Origin: Candidatus Enterocloster excrementipullorum
Lineage (GTDB): Bacteria; Bacillota; Clostridia; Lachnospirales; Lachnospiraceae
Reading direction: 5' to 3'
Length of the DNA stretch: 38,826 nucleotides
NCBI GenBank assembly: GCA_019119575.1
Contig: DWWT01000075.1
Coordinates: forward strand, 1-38,826
The notes beneath the pieces are model-generated. The model saw only the letters and a program-made list of their open reading frames with translations, searched no databases and was not told the origin of the DNA. A program made the position numbers and the translations under genes. Of the stretch, positions 22,807 through 31,101 are shown piece by piece. Position 1 is the stretch's first letter. Each line of letters starts with the position of its first letter.

Positions 22807-24297
22807 ATGGAGATAGAGATGGCATCAAAAGACCATGCACACCTCCCGGCGATTGCGGTTCGGGATGTGACGAAAATATACAGGCTGTATGACAAGCCCA
22901 TTGACCGGCTCAAGGAATCTGTCAGCCTTTCTCATAAAAACTATCACCGGGATTTCTATGCCCTGAATCATCTGTCCTTTGAGGTGGAGAAGGGGCAGAC
23001 CGTGGGAATCATCGGCACAAATGGCTCCGGAAAGTCCACCATTTTAAAAATTATCACCGGCGTCCTCACGCCCACCTCGGGACAGGTGGAGGTGGAGGGA
23101 AAGATATCCGCCCTGCTGGAGCTGGGAGCCGGCTTCAACATGGACTATACCGGAATTGAAAACGTATATATGAACGGCACCATGATGGGCTACACCAGAA
23201 AGGAGATGGATGCCAAGCTTCAGGACATCCTTGACTTTGCGGAGATCGGGGATTTTGTGTACCAGCCGGTGAAGACGTACTCCAGCGGTATGTTTGTGCG
23301 CCTGGCCTTTGCCCTGGCCATCAATGTGGATCCCGAGATCTTGATTGTGGACGAGGCCCTGTCCGTGGGGGATGTGTTCTTCCAGTCCAAGTGCTACCGG
23401 AAGATGGAGGAGATCCGCCAAAAGGGCACGACCATCCTCATGGTCACCCACGATATGGGAAGCATTATCAAATACTGTGATAAGGTGGTTCTCTTAAATA
23501 AGGGAGAGTTCATTGCGGAGGGAGCTCCCGGTCAGATTGTGGATATGTACAAGAAGATTCTGGCAGGAAAGCTGGAAGAGCTTATGGCCGATCTGGAGAA
23601 AAAGAGGCTGGGAAGCGGCCGGGCCGGAGCGCCAGAAAAGGCGGGAGCGCCAGCGAAGACCGGAGCGCTAGAAAGGGAAGGCGCGTCAAAAAGAGCCGGA
23701 GCGGAGCCCCTGGGAATGGAGATGTCGGATTTCTCCGGCGGAATGGATCTTGAAGGGGAGAAATCCGCGGAGGGAGCGGCCGGGACCGGTGCGCCGGGGA
23801 CAGGGCCGTCCCTCATGAAAGACCAGATGACCATCAATCCGGATCGGACGGAGTACGGGGACGGCCGGGCGGAGATCTATGATCTGGGCCTTCTGGACGA
23901 GCGGGGGAATGTGACAAACCTGCTGTTAAAAGGCGAGAATTTTACGATCCGGGAGTGCATCCGCTTCTACGCGGATATTGAAGCGCCTATTTTCACCTAT
24001 ACGATCAAGGACAAGAAGGGGACGGAGCTGACCGGAACCAACACCATGTATGAGGGGGCGGACATCCGTCCGGTGAAAAAGGGGGATGAGTACGTGGTGG
24101 AATTTACCCAGAAGATGAACCTTCAGGGCGGAGAATACCTTCTGAGCATGAGCTGCACGGGATTTGAGCTGGGAGAGCATGTGGTGTATCACCGGCTCTA
24201 CGATGTGACCAGCATCACGGTGATTTCCAACAAGAATACGGTGGGAGTTTATGATATGGAATCCCAGGTAAAAGCGGAAAAGAGGACGAGCGGATGA
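22807..24297 (+). CDS. wzt: Polysaccharide ABC transporter ATPase with C-terminal glycan-binding domain (Wzt type)
   Basis: This 496-residue protein has an N-terminal ATPase: Walker A GTNGSGKST (70-78), signature YSSGM (158-162), Walker B ILIVDEA with Glu183, and the switch histidine in THDMGS. This is followed by a Gly/Ala/Lys/Glu-rich hexapeptide-repeat linker (about 273-302) and a beta-sandwich domain (about 335-485: IYDLGLLDERGNVTN, IRFYADIEAP, YVVEFTQKMNLQGGEYLLSMSC) of the Wzt C-terminal type. By family knowledge that domain recognises the end of the finished glycan. The start at 22807 follows AGGAG; ATG 22819 is also possible. It must serve a Wzm permease, and the only candidate in the window is at 12057. 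Its stop overlaps the next gene. Confidence 0.92.
   Translation: MEIEMASKDHAHLPAIAVRDVTKIYRLYDKPIDRLKESVSLSHKNYHRDFYALNHLSFEVEKGQTVGIIGTNGSGKSTILKIITGVLTPTSGQVEVEGKISALLELGAGFNMDYTGIENVYMNGTMMGYTRKEMDAKLQDILDFAEIGDFVYQPVKTYSSGMFVRLAFALAINVDPEILIVDEALSVGDVFFQSKCYRKMEEIRQKGTTILMVTHDMGSIIKYCDKVVLLNKGEFIAEGAPGQIVDMYKKILAGKLEELMADLEKKRLGSGRAGAPEKAGAPAKTGALEREGASKRAGAEPLGMEMSDFSGGMDLEGEKSAEGAAGTGAPGTGPSLMKDQMTINPDRTEYGDGRAEIYDLGLLDERGNVTNLLLKGENFTIRECIRFYADIEAPIFTYTIKDKKGTELTGTNTMYEGADIRPVKKGDEYVVEFTQKMNLQGGEYLLSMSCTGFELGEHVVYHRLYDVTSITVISNKNTVGVYDMESQVKAEKRTSG
23623..23712 (+). repeat. 18-bp tandem repeat coding for a hexapeptide linker in Wzt
   Basis: Five degenerate 18-base units encode AGAPEK, AGAPAK, TGALER, EGASKR and AGAEPL. 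The core GGAGCG-C-A/T is kept in most units. Such in-frame minisatellites change copy number easily without breaking the frame, so the linker between the ATPase and the glycan-binding domain may vary in length between strains. Confidence 0.7.
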
Positions 24298-27200
24298 ATG
24301 ATATCAGCTATGAGATATTGGATCAATTGAAGGCATACGGTGCGGACCGGCAGGCTTTGGACAAAATCCTTTCGGAGAACAGCCGTCCGGAATTTCTCTA
24401 TGCCCTCTCGGATATGCGGGAAAACCTTCTGGAGTGGATGGAGTTTGCAGGCACGGAGAAGGTGCTTCAGGTGGGCTCGGATTACGGGGCCCTCACCGGT
24501 CTCCTGGCCCGGCGCTGCGCCCAGGTGACGGTGGCGGACAGCCGGGACGAGAACCTGGCGGTCAACCGGAAGAGAAACGGGGACAGAACCAACATCACCT
24601 ACGTGAGCACGGCCCAGGACGGGATAGAGGAACAGAAGAAGCAGGAGGCCAGGGAAGCCCTGAAGGGGCCCTGGGATGCGGTTGTGCTTCTGGGGCCGCT
24701 TAAAGATACCAATCTGCACGCGCTTTTCGGAGAACTGGCCGGGCGGCTGGGGGAAAACGGCCGCCTTATTTTTGCGTGTGAAAATGCGCTGGGGCTGTCC
24801 TTCCTCTCCGGGGATGCGCATGACGGGGAAGAGAGCGCGTTTACCCGGGAAGAGATCCGGACGGCCTGCGCCGGTGCCGGGCTGACCCAGGTGGAATTTT
24901 ACTATCCGGTGCCGGAATACCGGCTGCCCACAGCGATCTATTCGGATCGCCGTCTTCCGGCAGAGGGAGACATAAAAGCCGCCCAGGCTTACCATGGCCC
25001 CCGGTATGCCTGTGTGAATGAGGGGGAGGTCTATGACCGGCTGCTTGGCGAGGGCAAGTTTGGAGAGTTCGCCAGGGGATTTCTTGTGACAGCCTCCCGC
25101 ACGCACCAAAAGGAAAAGACGATTTTTGTAAAATATAACCGGACCCGGAAGGAAGCGTTTCGGATACGGACCTCGATTCTGGAGGAAGGGGGAACCCTCT
25201 GGGTGGAAAAGCGCGCGCTGGGAGAGGCGGGCGCAGAACACATCCGATCCATGGAAAGAAAATATGAGAAGCTGCGGGCGGCCAATCCGGGCGTCACTGT
25301 GCTCGCTCCCCAGTATCCGCAGCAAAGTGACCGGAAAAACGGGGAGGAAGCATCCGTGCGCTTTGCCTTTGTGGAGGGGAAAACCCTGGCGGAGGCTCTG
25401 GCGGAAAAAATACGGCAGGAATCCGCAAGGACAGAGGGAAGGCCAGAGACGGCCGGGAAGACGGCTGCAGAGATCCTGGAGGCTGCCCTGACCCGCGTTC
25501 TGGGCGGAGCAGAGAAAAATAAGGAGCCCTTCCGCGTGACAGAGGGCTTTCAGGAGGTATTTGGAGAGATCCCGCCTTTGAAGGATGACTCGTATGCGGT
25601 CAGCAATGTGGACGGCCTCTTTGAAAATATCATGGAGACAGAGGACGGGCTGGTATGCCTGGACTATGAGTGGGTGTTTGACTTCCCCATACCTGCGGGC
25701 TTTATCAAATACCGCCTGCTGTCCTATTTTTACCGCGCGTACCGGGGAATCCTGGAGGGCGCGGGATACAGCACCCCGGAAGCACTTTTAAAGGCCTTTG
25801 GTATTGGAAAAGATTTGGCTGGCGTCTACGCCGGGATGGAAGAACGCTTCCAGACCTGGGTTCACGGGGACGCCTCCCAGGGGATTCTCGCAAATTATGT
25901 CCAGAAGACCACCAGCCTTTCGGAGCTGAAGACACGGGATGAAGAGCTGGCTCGGGCAAAGGATCGGATTCTGCAGCTTCAGACAGAGGTGGAGGAGAAG
26001 AATCTCCAGATCCGCAAGGAGCAGGAGGTACAGCGGCTGACCAACAACCATGTGGCAAACCTGGAGGTTATGATTAAGGACCTGCGCCATGAGATTGATG
26101 AGCTGGGCAAGCTTGCCACCTATTTAAACCGGCACGAGGCACTGATTTTCAAGGGCAGGAGAAAGCTGGGGGCAGCGGCGAACAAGGTATTTCCCAAAGG
26201 AACCAGAAAGCGGAAGATTCTGGATTACGGAATCAATACGGTGAAGCATCCGGTTCGCTACGGAAAGCTCTACACCACAAAGGAGGGCCGGAACCGGATT
26301 GAGGGGGATTTCGCCATCGGACAGGCCTATCTGGAACATGGAAAGCTGGAATTCCCCCAGGTTCCCGGCGAGGGAAGACAAGGGGAGGCAGGCTGGGAAG
26401 GGCCGCTTGTGTCCATTGTGATTCCCTGCTACAACCAGGTGGGATACACCTATGCCTGCCTGCACTCCATTCTGGAGCACACAAAGGATGTGCCCTATGA
26501 GGTGATTATTGCGGACGATGTGTCCACAGACGCCACGGCCCAGCTGGACAAGTACGCTTCCGGCCTGGTGATCCGCCGCAACAAGACAAACCAGGGTTTC
26601 CTGTTAAACTGCAACCAGGCGGCCCAGGCGGCAAGGGGAAAATACATTCTCTTTTTAAACAATGATACCCAGGTGACGGAGGGGTGGCTCTCCTCTCTGG
26701 TGGAACTGATTGAATCCGACCCCGCCATCGGCATGGTGGGCTCCAAGCTGGTGTACCCGGACGGCCGGCTTCAGGAGGCCGGCGGAATCATCTGGAGCGA
26801 TGGCTCCGGCTGGAATTACGGCCGCATGGATGACCCGGAAAAGCCGGAGTACAACTATGTGAAGGATGTGGACTATATTTCCGGCGCATCAATCATGCTG
26901 TCCCGGGCTCTGTGGGAGCAGATCGGGGGCTTTGACACCCGCTACACCCCGGCCTACTGTGAGGACGCGGATCTGGCCTTTGAGGTGCGCAAGGCCGGAT
27001 ACCGGGTGGTGTACCAGCCGCGCTCCAAGGTTATCCATTTCGAGGGAGTGTCCAACGGCACGGATGTGAACGGCTCAGGATTGAAGCGGTACCAGGTGGA
27101 GAACTTCAAGAAGCTCAAGGAAAAGTGGGCGGATGAATTTAAGAAGCAGTATGTAAATGACGGCAATCCCAATCCCTTCAGGGCCAGGGAGAGAAGCCGC

Positions 27201-28310
27201 GGAAAGAAGATTATCCTGGTGGTGGATCACTATGTGCCCACCTACGACAGGGACGCGGGGTCCAAGGCCACTTTCCTGTACATGAAGATGTTCCTAAAGA
27301 AGGGGTACGTGGTCAAGTTTTTGGGGGACAACTTCCAGCACGAGGAACCCTACACCACCACGCTGGAACAGATGGGCATCGAGGTGCTCTACGGGGACAG
27401 CTATGCCACGGGGATTTGGGACTGGCTGAAGAAAAATGGAAACGAGATATCCATCGCCTATTTAAACCGGCCCCATATCGCCACCAAATACGTGGACTTT
27501 ATCAAAGACTACACGAATATGAAGGTCATTTACTTCGGACATGACCTCCATTTCCTGCGCCTTACCAGGGAATACGAAATCACCGGAGATATTGAGATCA
27601 AGCGGGAGGCGGATTACTGGAAATCCATGGAGCTGACCATGATGTACAAGGCGGATATGACCTATTATCCCTCCAGCGTGGAGATCGATGTGATTCGCTC
27701 CATCGACGCCAGCATCCGGGCCAAGGCCATTTCCCTGTATGTGTACGACACCTTCCTGGACAACATTGATGAGGACTACTCCAAGCGCAAGGACATCATG
27801 TTTGTGGGCGGCTTTGCCCATCCGCCGAATGCGGACGCAGTCCTGTGGTTTGCAAAGGAGATCTTCCCGCTGGTGCGCCGCGAGCTGCCGGATGTCCGGT
27901 TCCTGGTGGCTGGCTCCAAGGTCACGGACGAGATACGGGCTCTGGAGACGCCGGAGAGCGGGATTGTGATCAAGGGCTTTGTTACGGACGAGGAACTGGC
28001 CGAAATGTACGCAACCACCAAGTTGGTGGCCGTGCCTCTGCGCTACGGCGCAGGCGTGAAGGGAAAAATCCTGGAGGCACTCTACAACGGGGCGGCCGTG
28101 GTGACCACATCCATCGGCGCGGAGGGGATTCCCTTTGTAGATACCGCCCTGGAAATCTGCGACGAGGCGGAAAGCTTTGCCGGGAAGCTGACGGAGCTGT
28201 ATACAGACAATGAACGCCTCAGCGCCATGTGCAGAAGAAGCCAGGAATATATTAAAGAATATTTCAGCCTGGACGGGGCCTGGAAGACCATTGAAGAGGA
28301 TTTTTCATGA
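24294..28310 (+). CDS. Giant multidomain glycosyltransferase (methyltransferase-like, kinase-like, coiled coil, GT2, GT4)
   Basis: A single 1338-residue frame. Parts in order: a class I methyltransferase-like domain (1-230; KVLQVGSDYG at 56-65, VADSRDENLAVNRKRN), a region resembling kinase or aminoglycoside-phosphotransferase folds (about 237-520; FVKYNRTRKEAFRIR, then NVDGLFENIMETEDGLVCLDYEWVFDF), a coiled coil (about 540-613), a GT2 domain (about 700-950; VSIVIPCYNQ, LFLNNDTQV, CEDADLAFEVRKAGY) and a GT-B, family 4-like domain (about 970-1338; VVDHYVPTYDRDAGSKA, GVKGKILEALYNGAAVVTT). The SAM loop has Gln for the usual acidic residue and GSDYG for GxGxG, so methyl transfer is doubtful. The coiled coil may measure chain length or hold partner proteins. 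It starts inside the Wzt gene's end and overlaps the next gene by four bases. Two sugar transfers by one chain are likely. Confidence 0.87.
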   Translation: MNDISYEILDQLKAYGADRQALDKILSENSRPEFLYALSDMRENLLEWMEFAGTEKVLQVGSDYGALTGLLARRCAQVTVADSRDENLAVNRKRNGDRTNITYVSTAQDGIEEQKKQEAREALKGPWDAVVLLGPLKDTNLHALFGELAGRLGENGRLIFACENALGLSFLSGDAHDGEESAFTREEIRTACAGAGLTQVEFYYPVPEYRLPTAIYSDRRLPAEGDIKAAQAYHGPRYACVNEGEVYDRLLGEGKFGEFARGFLVTASRTHQKEKTIFVKYNRTRKEAFRIRTSILEEGGTLWVEKRALGEAGAEHIRSMERKYEKLRAANPGVTVLAPQYPQQSDRKNGEEASVRFAFVEGKTLAEALAEKIRQESARTEGRPETAGKTAAEILEAALTRVLGGAEKNKEPFRVTEGFQEVFGEIPPLKDDSYAVSNVDGLFENIMETEDGLVCLDYEWVFDFPIPAGFIKYRLLSYFYRAYRGILEGAGYSTPEALLKAFGIGKDLAGVYAGMEERFQTWVHGDASQGILANYVQKTTSLSELKTRDEELARAKDRILQLQTEVEEKNLQIRKEQEVQRLTNNHVANLEVMIKDLRHEIDELGKLATYLNRHEALIFKGRRKLGAAANKVFPKGTRKRKILDYGINTVKHPVRYGKLYTTKEGRNRIEGDFAIGQAYLEHGKLEFPQVPGEGRQGEAGWEGPLVSIVIPCYNQVGYTYACLHSILEHTKDVPYEVIIADDVSTDATAQLDKYASGLVIRRNKTNQGFLLNCNQAAQAARGKYILFLNNDTQVTEGWLSSLVELIESDPAIGMVGSKLVYPDGRLQEAGGIIWSDGSGWNYGRMDDPEKPEYNYVKDVDYISGASIMLSRALWEQIGGFDTRYTPAYCEDADLAFEVRKAGYRVVYQPRSKVIHFEGVSNGTDVNGSGLKRYQVENFKKLKEKWADEFKKQYVNDGNPNPFRARERSRGKKIILVVDHYVPTYDRDAGSKATFLYMKMFLKKGYVVKFLGDNFQHEEPYTTTLEQMGIEVLYGDSYATGIWDWLKKNGNEISIAYLNRPHIATKYVDFIKDYTNMKVIYFGHDLHFLRLTREYEITGDIEIKREADYWKSMELTMMYKADMTYYPSSVEIDVIRSIDASIRAKAISLYVYDTFLDNIDEDYSKRKDIMFVGGFAHPPNADAVLWFAKEIFPLVRRELPDVRFLVAGSKVTDEIRALETPESGIVIKGFVTDEELAEMYATTKLVAVPLRYGAGVKGKILEALYNGAAVVTTSIGAEGIPFVDTALEICDEAESFAGKLTELYTDNERLSAMCRRSQEYIKEYFSLDGAWKTIEEDFS

Positions 28311-29092
28311 GATACGAACACGTATATGCCATACCTGCCTACAAGGATTCGCCGTACCTGGAGGACTGCATCCGCTCCTTAAAGGGGCAGACCTGTCCCT
28401 CTCCGGTGATTCTGTGCACATCGACTCCCAGCGCGTATATCAGGGGGCTGGCAGAAAACTACGGCATCCCCCTTCACGTGCGGGAGGGAAAGAGCGGGAT
28501 TAAGGAGGACTGGAATTTCGCCTATGCGATGGCGGACGGGGAGTTTGTGACCATTGCCCATCAGGATGATGTGTACCACAAGGACTACGGCGCCCGGCTG
28601 CGGGAGGCTGCCCGCCGGTATAAGGATATGACGGTTTTTACCACGGACTATGTGATCATAAAGGACGGCAGGCTTATCACGGGGGACGCCATGCTCTGGG
28701 TAAAGCGGCTTCTGCGCCTGCCCCTGCGCATCCCGGCCCTGAGAGATAAAACATGGGGGAAGCTTCTGCCTCTGATGTTCGGCAATTCCATCTGCTGCCC
28801 GGCGACCACCTACAATAAAGGCCGGATCGGGGAGCCGCTTGTGGATTCTCCCTTCCAGTTTGCCCTGGACTGGGATACGCTGGACCGTCTGGCCTGCAGG
28901 GACGGACGGTTCGTCTGTGAAGAACGGCCCCTTCTCTACTACCGGGTACACAGCGGGGCTGCCACAAAGGCCTGTATGGAGGATGACAGGAGGAGCCGGG
29001 AAGAGCGGGCGATGTTTTCCCGCTACTGGCCGGAGGCGCTGGTCCGCCTCCTGATGCGGGGATACCGGGCCGCATACAAAGAGTACGATTAG
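28307..29092 (+). CDS. Family 2 glycosyltransferase
   Basis: This 261-residue GT2 protein has YAIPAYKDSPYLEDCIRSLKGQ at the start, the nucleotide-binding region STPSAYI, a metal site in VTIAHQDDVYHKDYG, and an acceptor-side LDWDTLDRLA segment that fits the family's catalytic-base position, followed by PLLYYRVHSGAATK with the C-terminal histidine. The chain is at the short end for the family and lacks membrane helices. Its ATG overlaps the stop of the giant transferase (ATGA). Donor sugar unknown. Confidence 0.85.
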   Translation: MRYEHVYAIPAYKDSPYLEDCIRSLKGQTCPSPVILCTSTPSAYIRGLAENYGIPLHVREGKSGIKEDWNFAYAMADGEFVTIAHQDDVYHKDYGARLREAARRYKDMTVFTTDYVIIKDGRLITGDAMLWVKRLLRLPLRIPALRDKTWGKLLPLMFGNSICCPATTYNKGRIGEPLVDSPFQFALDWDTLDRLACRDGRFVCEERPLLYYRVHSGAATKACMEDDRRSREERAMFSRYWPEALVRLLMRGYRAAYKEYD

Positions 29093-29187
29093 AGTGGGTT
29101 TGAAAACAGCTTTCTGCGACCGGTGCGCTGGTACACTGGAAGAGCGGGGCGCGGCCAGCAAATGAATACGGCAAGGAGGCGGAATCT

Positions 29188-31083
29188 ATGGCTTCGAAGG
29201 ACACGAGAAAAGCAGACGAGACCAAAAACGAGAAAATAAGAAACAGGATCGGATTTTCCCGCATGGAGAAGAAGTATGAGTGGAAGGATCATGTGATCTT
29301 TATGGGAATCCTTCTGGGGCTTGCCTTCTGGGTGAACCGGAATGTGGAGATCAAGGGTCTCTATATGGATGACCTGTATCTCTGGTCCTGCTTCGGGGAG
29401 CAGAGCTTTTTCCAGTATGTATTTCCCATAGGAAGCACCCGCTTCCGTTTCCTCTACTACCTGGCTGCCTGGCTGGAGATGGCCTTTGTGGGAAGCCATG
29501 TGTCCTGGTTTGTTCCTATCAATATTTTAATCAATACCATGGTGGCCTGGACCATCTATTTTATGGGAAGAAGTCTGTCCCGATCCAAGGCGGTGGGCTT
29601 TGTGTGCGGCGCCATGTACCTGGTTACACGGATGGCCTATTATCAGATCGGCCAGGTTTTGGGACTGATGGAAACCATGGCGCTCTGGATGGCCATAGGG
29701 ATTCTCTGGTGCCTGTACCGGTATCTGAATGAAGAGCACAGAGAGGGCCTGTTTTACATAAGCTGCGCCCTGTATTTCGGTGTGTGCTTTGTCCATGAGC
29801 GGTATATGGTTCTCTTTCCTCTGCTGCTTCTGGCGCTGGCCGTGAAGCGGTGCCGAAATCCTAAGGCCTGGGCGTCGGCCATCGGGGCATTTCTTGTGAT
29901 GCAGCTCATCCGTTTCCTGGCGATCGGCACCGTGCTTCCTGCGGGAACCGGGCGCACCCAGGTGGCGGAGACGTTTTCCATCGGTCAGGCCATTGTCTAT
30001 GCGGCAAATCAGATCGGGTATATCTTTGGCTGGAACCTGGGGCCGGAGCATTTAAACGGCTGCCCCTGGTTCGTTACCCCCTTCTGGGTGAAGGGGCTGG
30101 TGATCCTGGGAGACGTCATGGTCCTTCTTCTGGCCCTGGGCTTTCTTCTGCGCATTGTGCGGGAAAAAGAAAAGGCAAAGCGCACGGGATTTTTCATAAA
30201 TACGGGCCTTTTTGTATTCTTTATCGGGGCGTGCATCGCGGCATCCAGCGTCACCATCCGGGTGGAGATGCGCTGGATCTACGTCTCCTACACCGCGGCT
30301 CTGCTGTTCATGGCGTATATGTACGGCGTCCTGACCGAAGGGGTCAGCCCGGAATTTTATTTAAAGCGGTTCTGGCCCTGGGGGGCTCTGATCGCGGGAT
30401 ATGTCCTTTTTATGTTCCCGGCGGAGCTCTTTTACAGGAGCTGTTTCCCCACTCTGTACTTGTGGCCGGAACAGAGCCGGTACAATTCTCTGGCCGAGGT
30501 GACCCGCGAGAAGTATGGGGAGGAGGTTGAGGGAAAAACCATCTATATCCTGGGAAATACCTACGAGGTCAGCGATTTTGACGCAAAGACATTCTTCAAG
30601 GTGTTCCAGAAGGACCGCATGGCAGAACTCACCCAGGTGGTTTTCATTGACAGTATCCAGGATATGGGCCTGGTGGATGACAATACCCTGGTGCTCAAGG
30701 AGGATCCGGAGCACAATGCCTATGTGGATATCACGGACACGGTGAAGGAAATCAAGGTTCATGTGGATTATGGGTACTACGATTACGATGACTGGATGGA
30801 CGAGCACAGTGAGATTACGGTGATGTCCGGGGACGAGGGCGTGATCGAACTGGAATTTGTATTTCCCGGCATTCTCGAGGGCGGGGAGATCATTTCCATT
30901 ACACGGGAAAATGGGCAGCAGGAGCGGATTCCGCTCCGGACAAATGTGGTGGAGCACGAGATCCAGGCGGAGCCCTGGCAGCTTGTCCACCTGAAATTTG
31001 ACTATAATTTCTATACCCAGGATGCCAGGGAGCAGAGAAGCGACAGCAAGCTGGCGACCCTGGTTCATATCAATGTGAGATAA
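29188..31083 (+). CDS. Large polytopic membrane protein with soluble C-terminal domain, possible GT-C transferase or polymerase
   Basis: A 631-residue protein with a charged cytoplasmic N-terminus (to about 35), some ten to eleven hydrophobic segments up to about residue 420, then a soluble acidic tail of about 200 residues with beta-strand periodicity (YDYDDWMDEHSEI and IELEFVFPGILEGGEIISI) that probably lies outside the membrane. In the first outer loop GLYMDDLYLW shows an acidic DD pair followed by Tyr/Leu, as in GT-C transferases. Many aromatic residues line the helices. AAGGAGG lies eight bases before the ATG. I recognise no named family with certainty. Its place between glycosyltransferases and rfbF suggests glycan modification or polymerisation. 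Confidence 0.65.
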   Translation: MASKDTRKADETKNEKIRNRIGFSRMEKKYEWKDHVIFMGILLGLAFWVNRNVEIKGLYMDDLYLWSCFGEQSFFQYVFPIGSTRFRFLYYLAAWLEMAFVGSHVSWFVPINILINTMVAWTIYFMGRSLSRSKAVGFVCGAMYLVTRMAYYQIGQVLGLMETMALWMAIGILWCLYRYLNEEHREGLFYISCALYFGVCFVHERYMVLFPLLLLALAVKRCRNPKAWASAIGAFLVMQLIRFLAIGTVLPAGTGRTQVAETFSIGQAIVYAANQIGYIFGWNLGPEHLNGCPWFVTPFWVKGLVILGDVMVLLLALGFLLRIVREKEKAKRTGFFINTGLFVFFIGACIAASSVTIRVEMRWIYVSYTAALLFMAYMYGVLTEGVSPEFYLKRFWPWGALIAGYVLFMFPAELFYRSCFPTLYLWPEQSRYNSLAEVTREKYGEEVEGKTIYILGNTYEVSDFDAKTFFKVFQKDRMAELTQVVFIDSIQDMGLVDDNTLVLKEDPEHNAYVDITDTVKEIKVHVDYGYYDYDDWMDEHSEITVMSGDEGVIELEFVFPGILEGGEIISITRENGQQERIPLRTNVVEHEIQAEPWQLVHLKFDYNFYTQDAREQRSDSKLATLVHINVR

Positions 31084-31101
31084 CAGGAGAAACAGCGGAA
31101 T

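Noticed and set aside
24249..25325. 358-residue minus-strand frame at the start of the giant transferase
   Set aside because: Shadow of the methyltransferase-like and kinase-like coding sequence; no ribosome binding site or motif.
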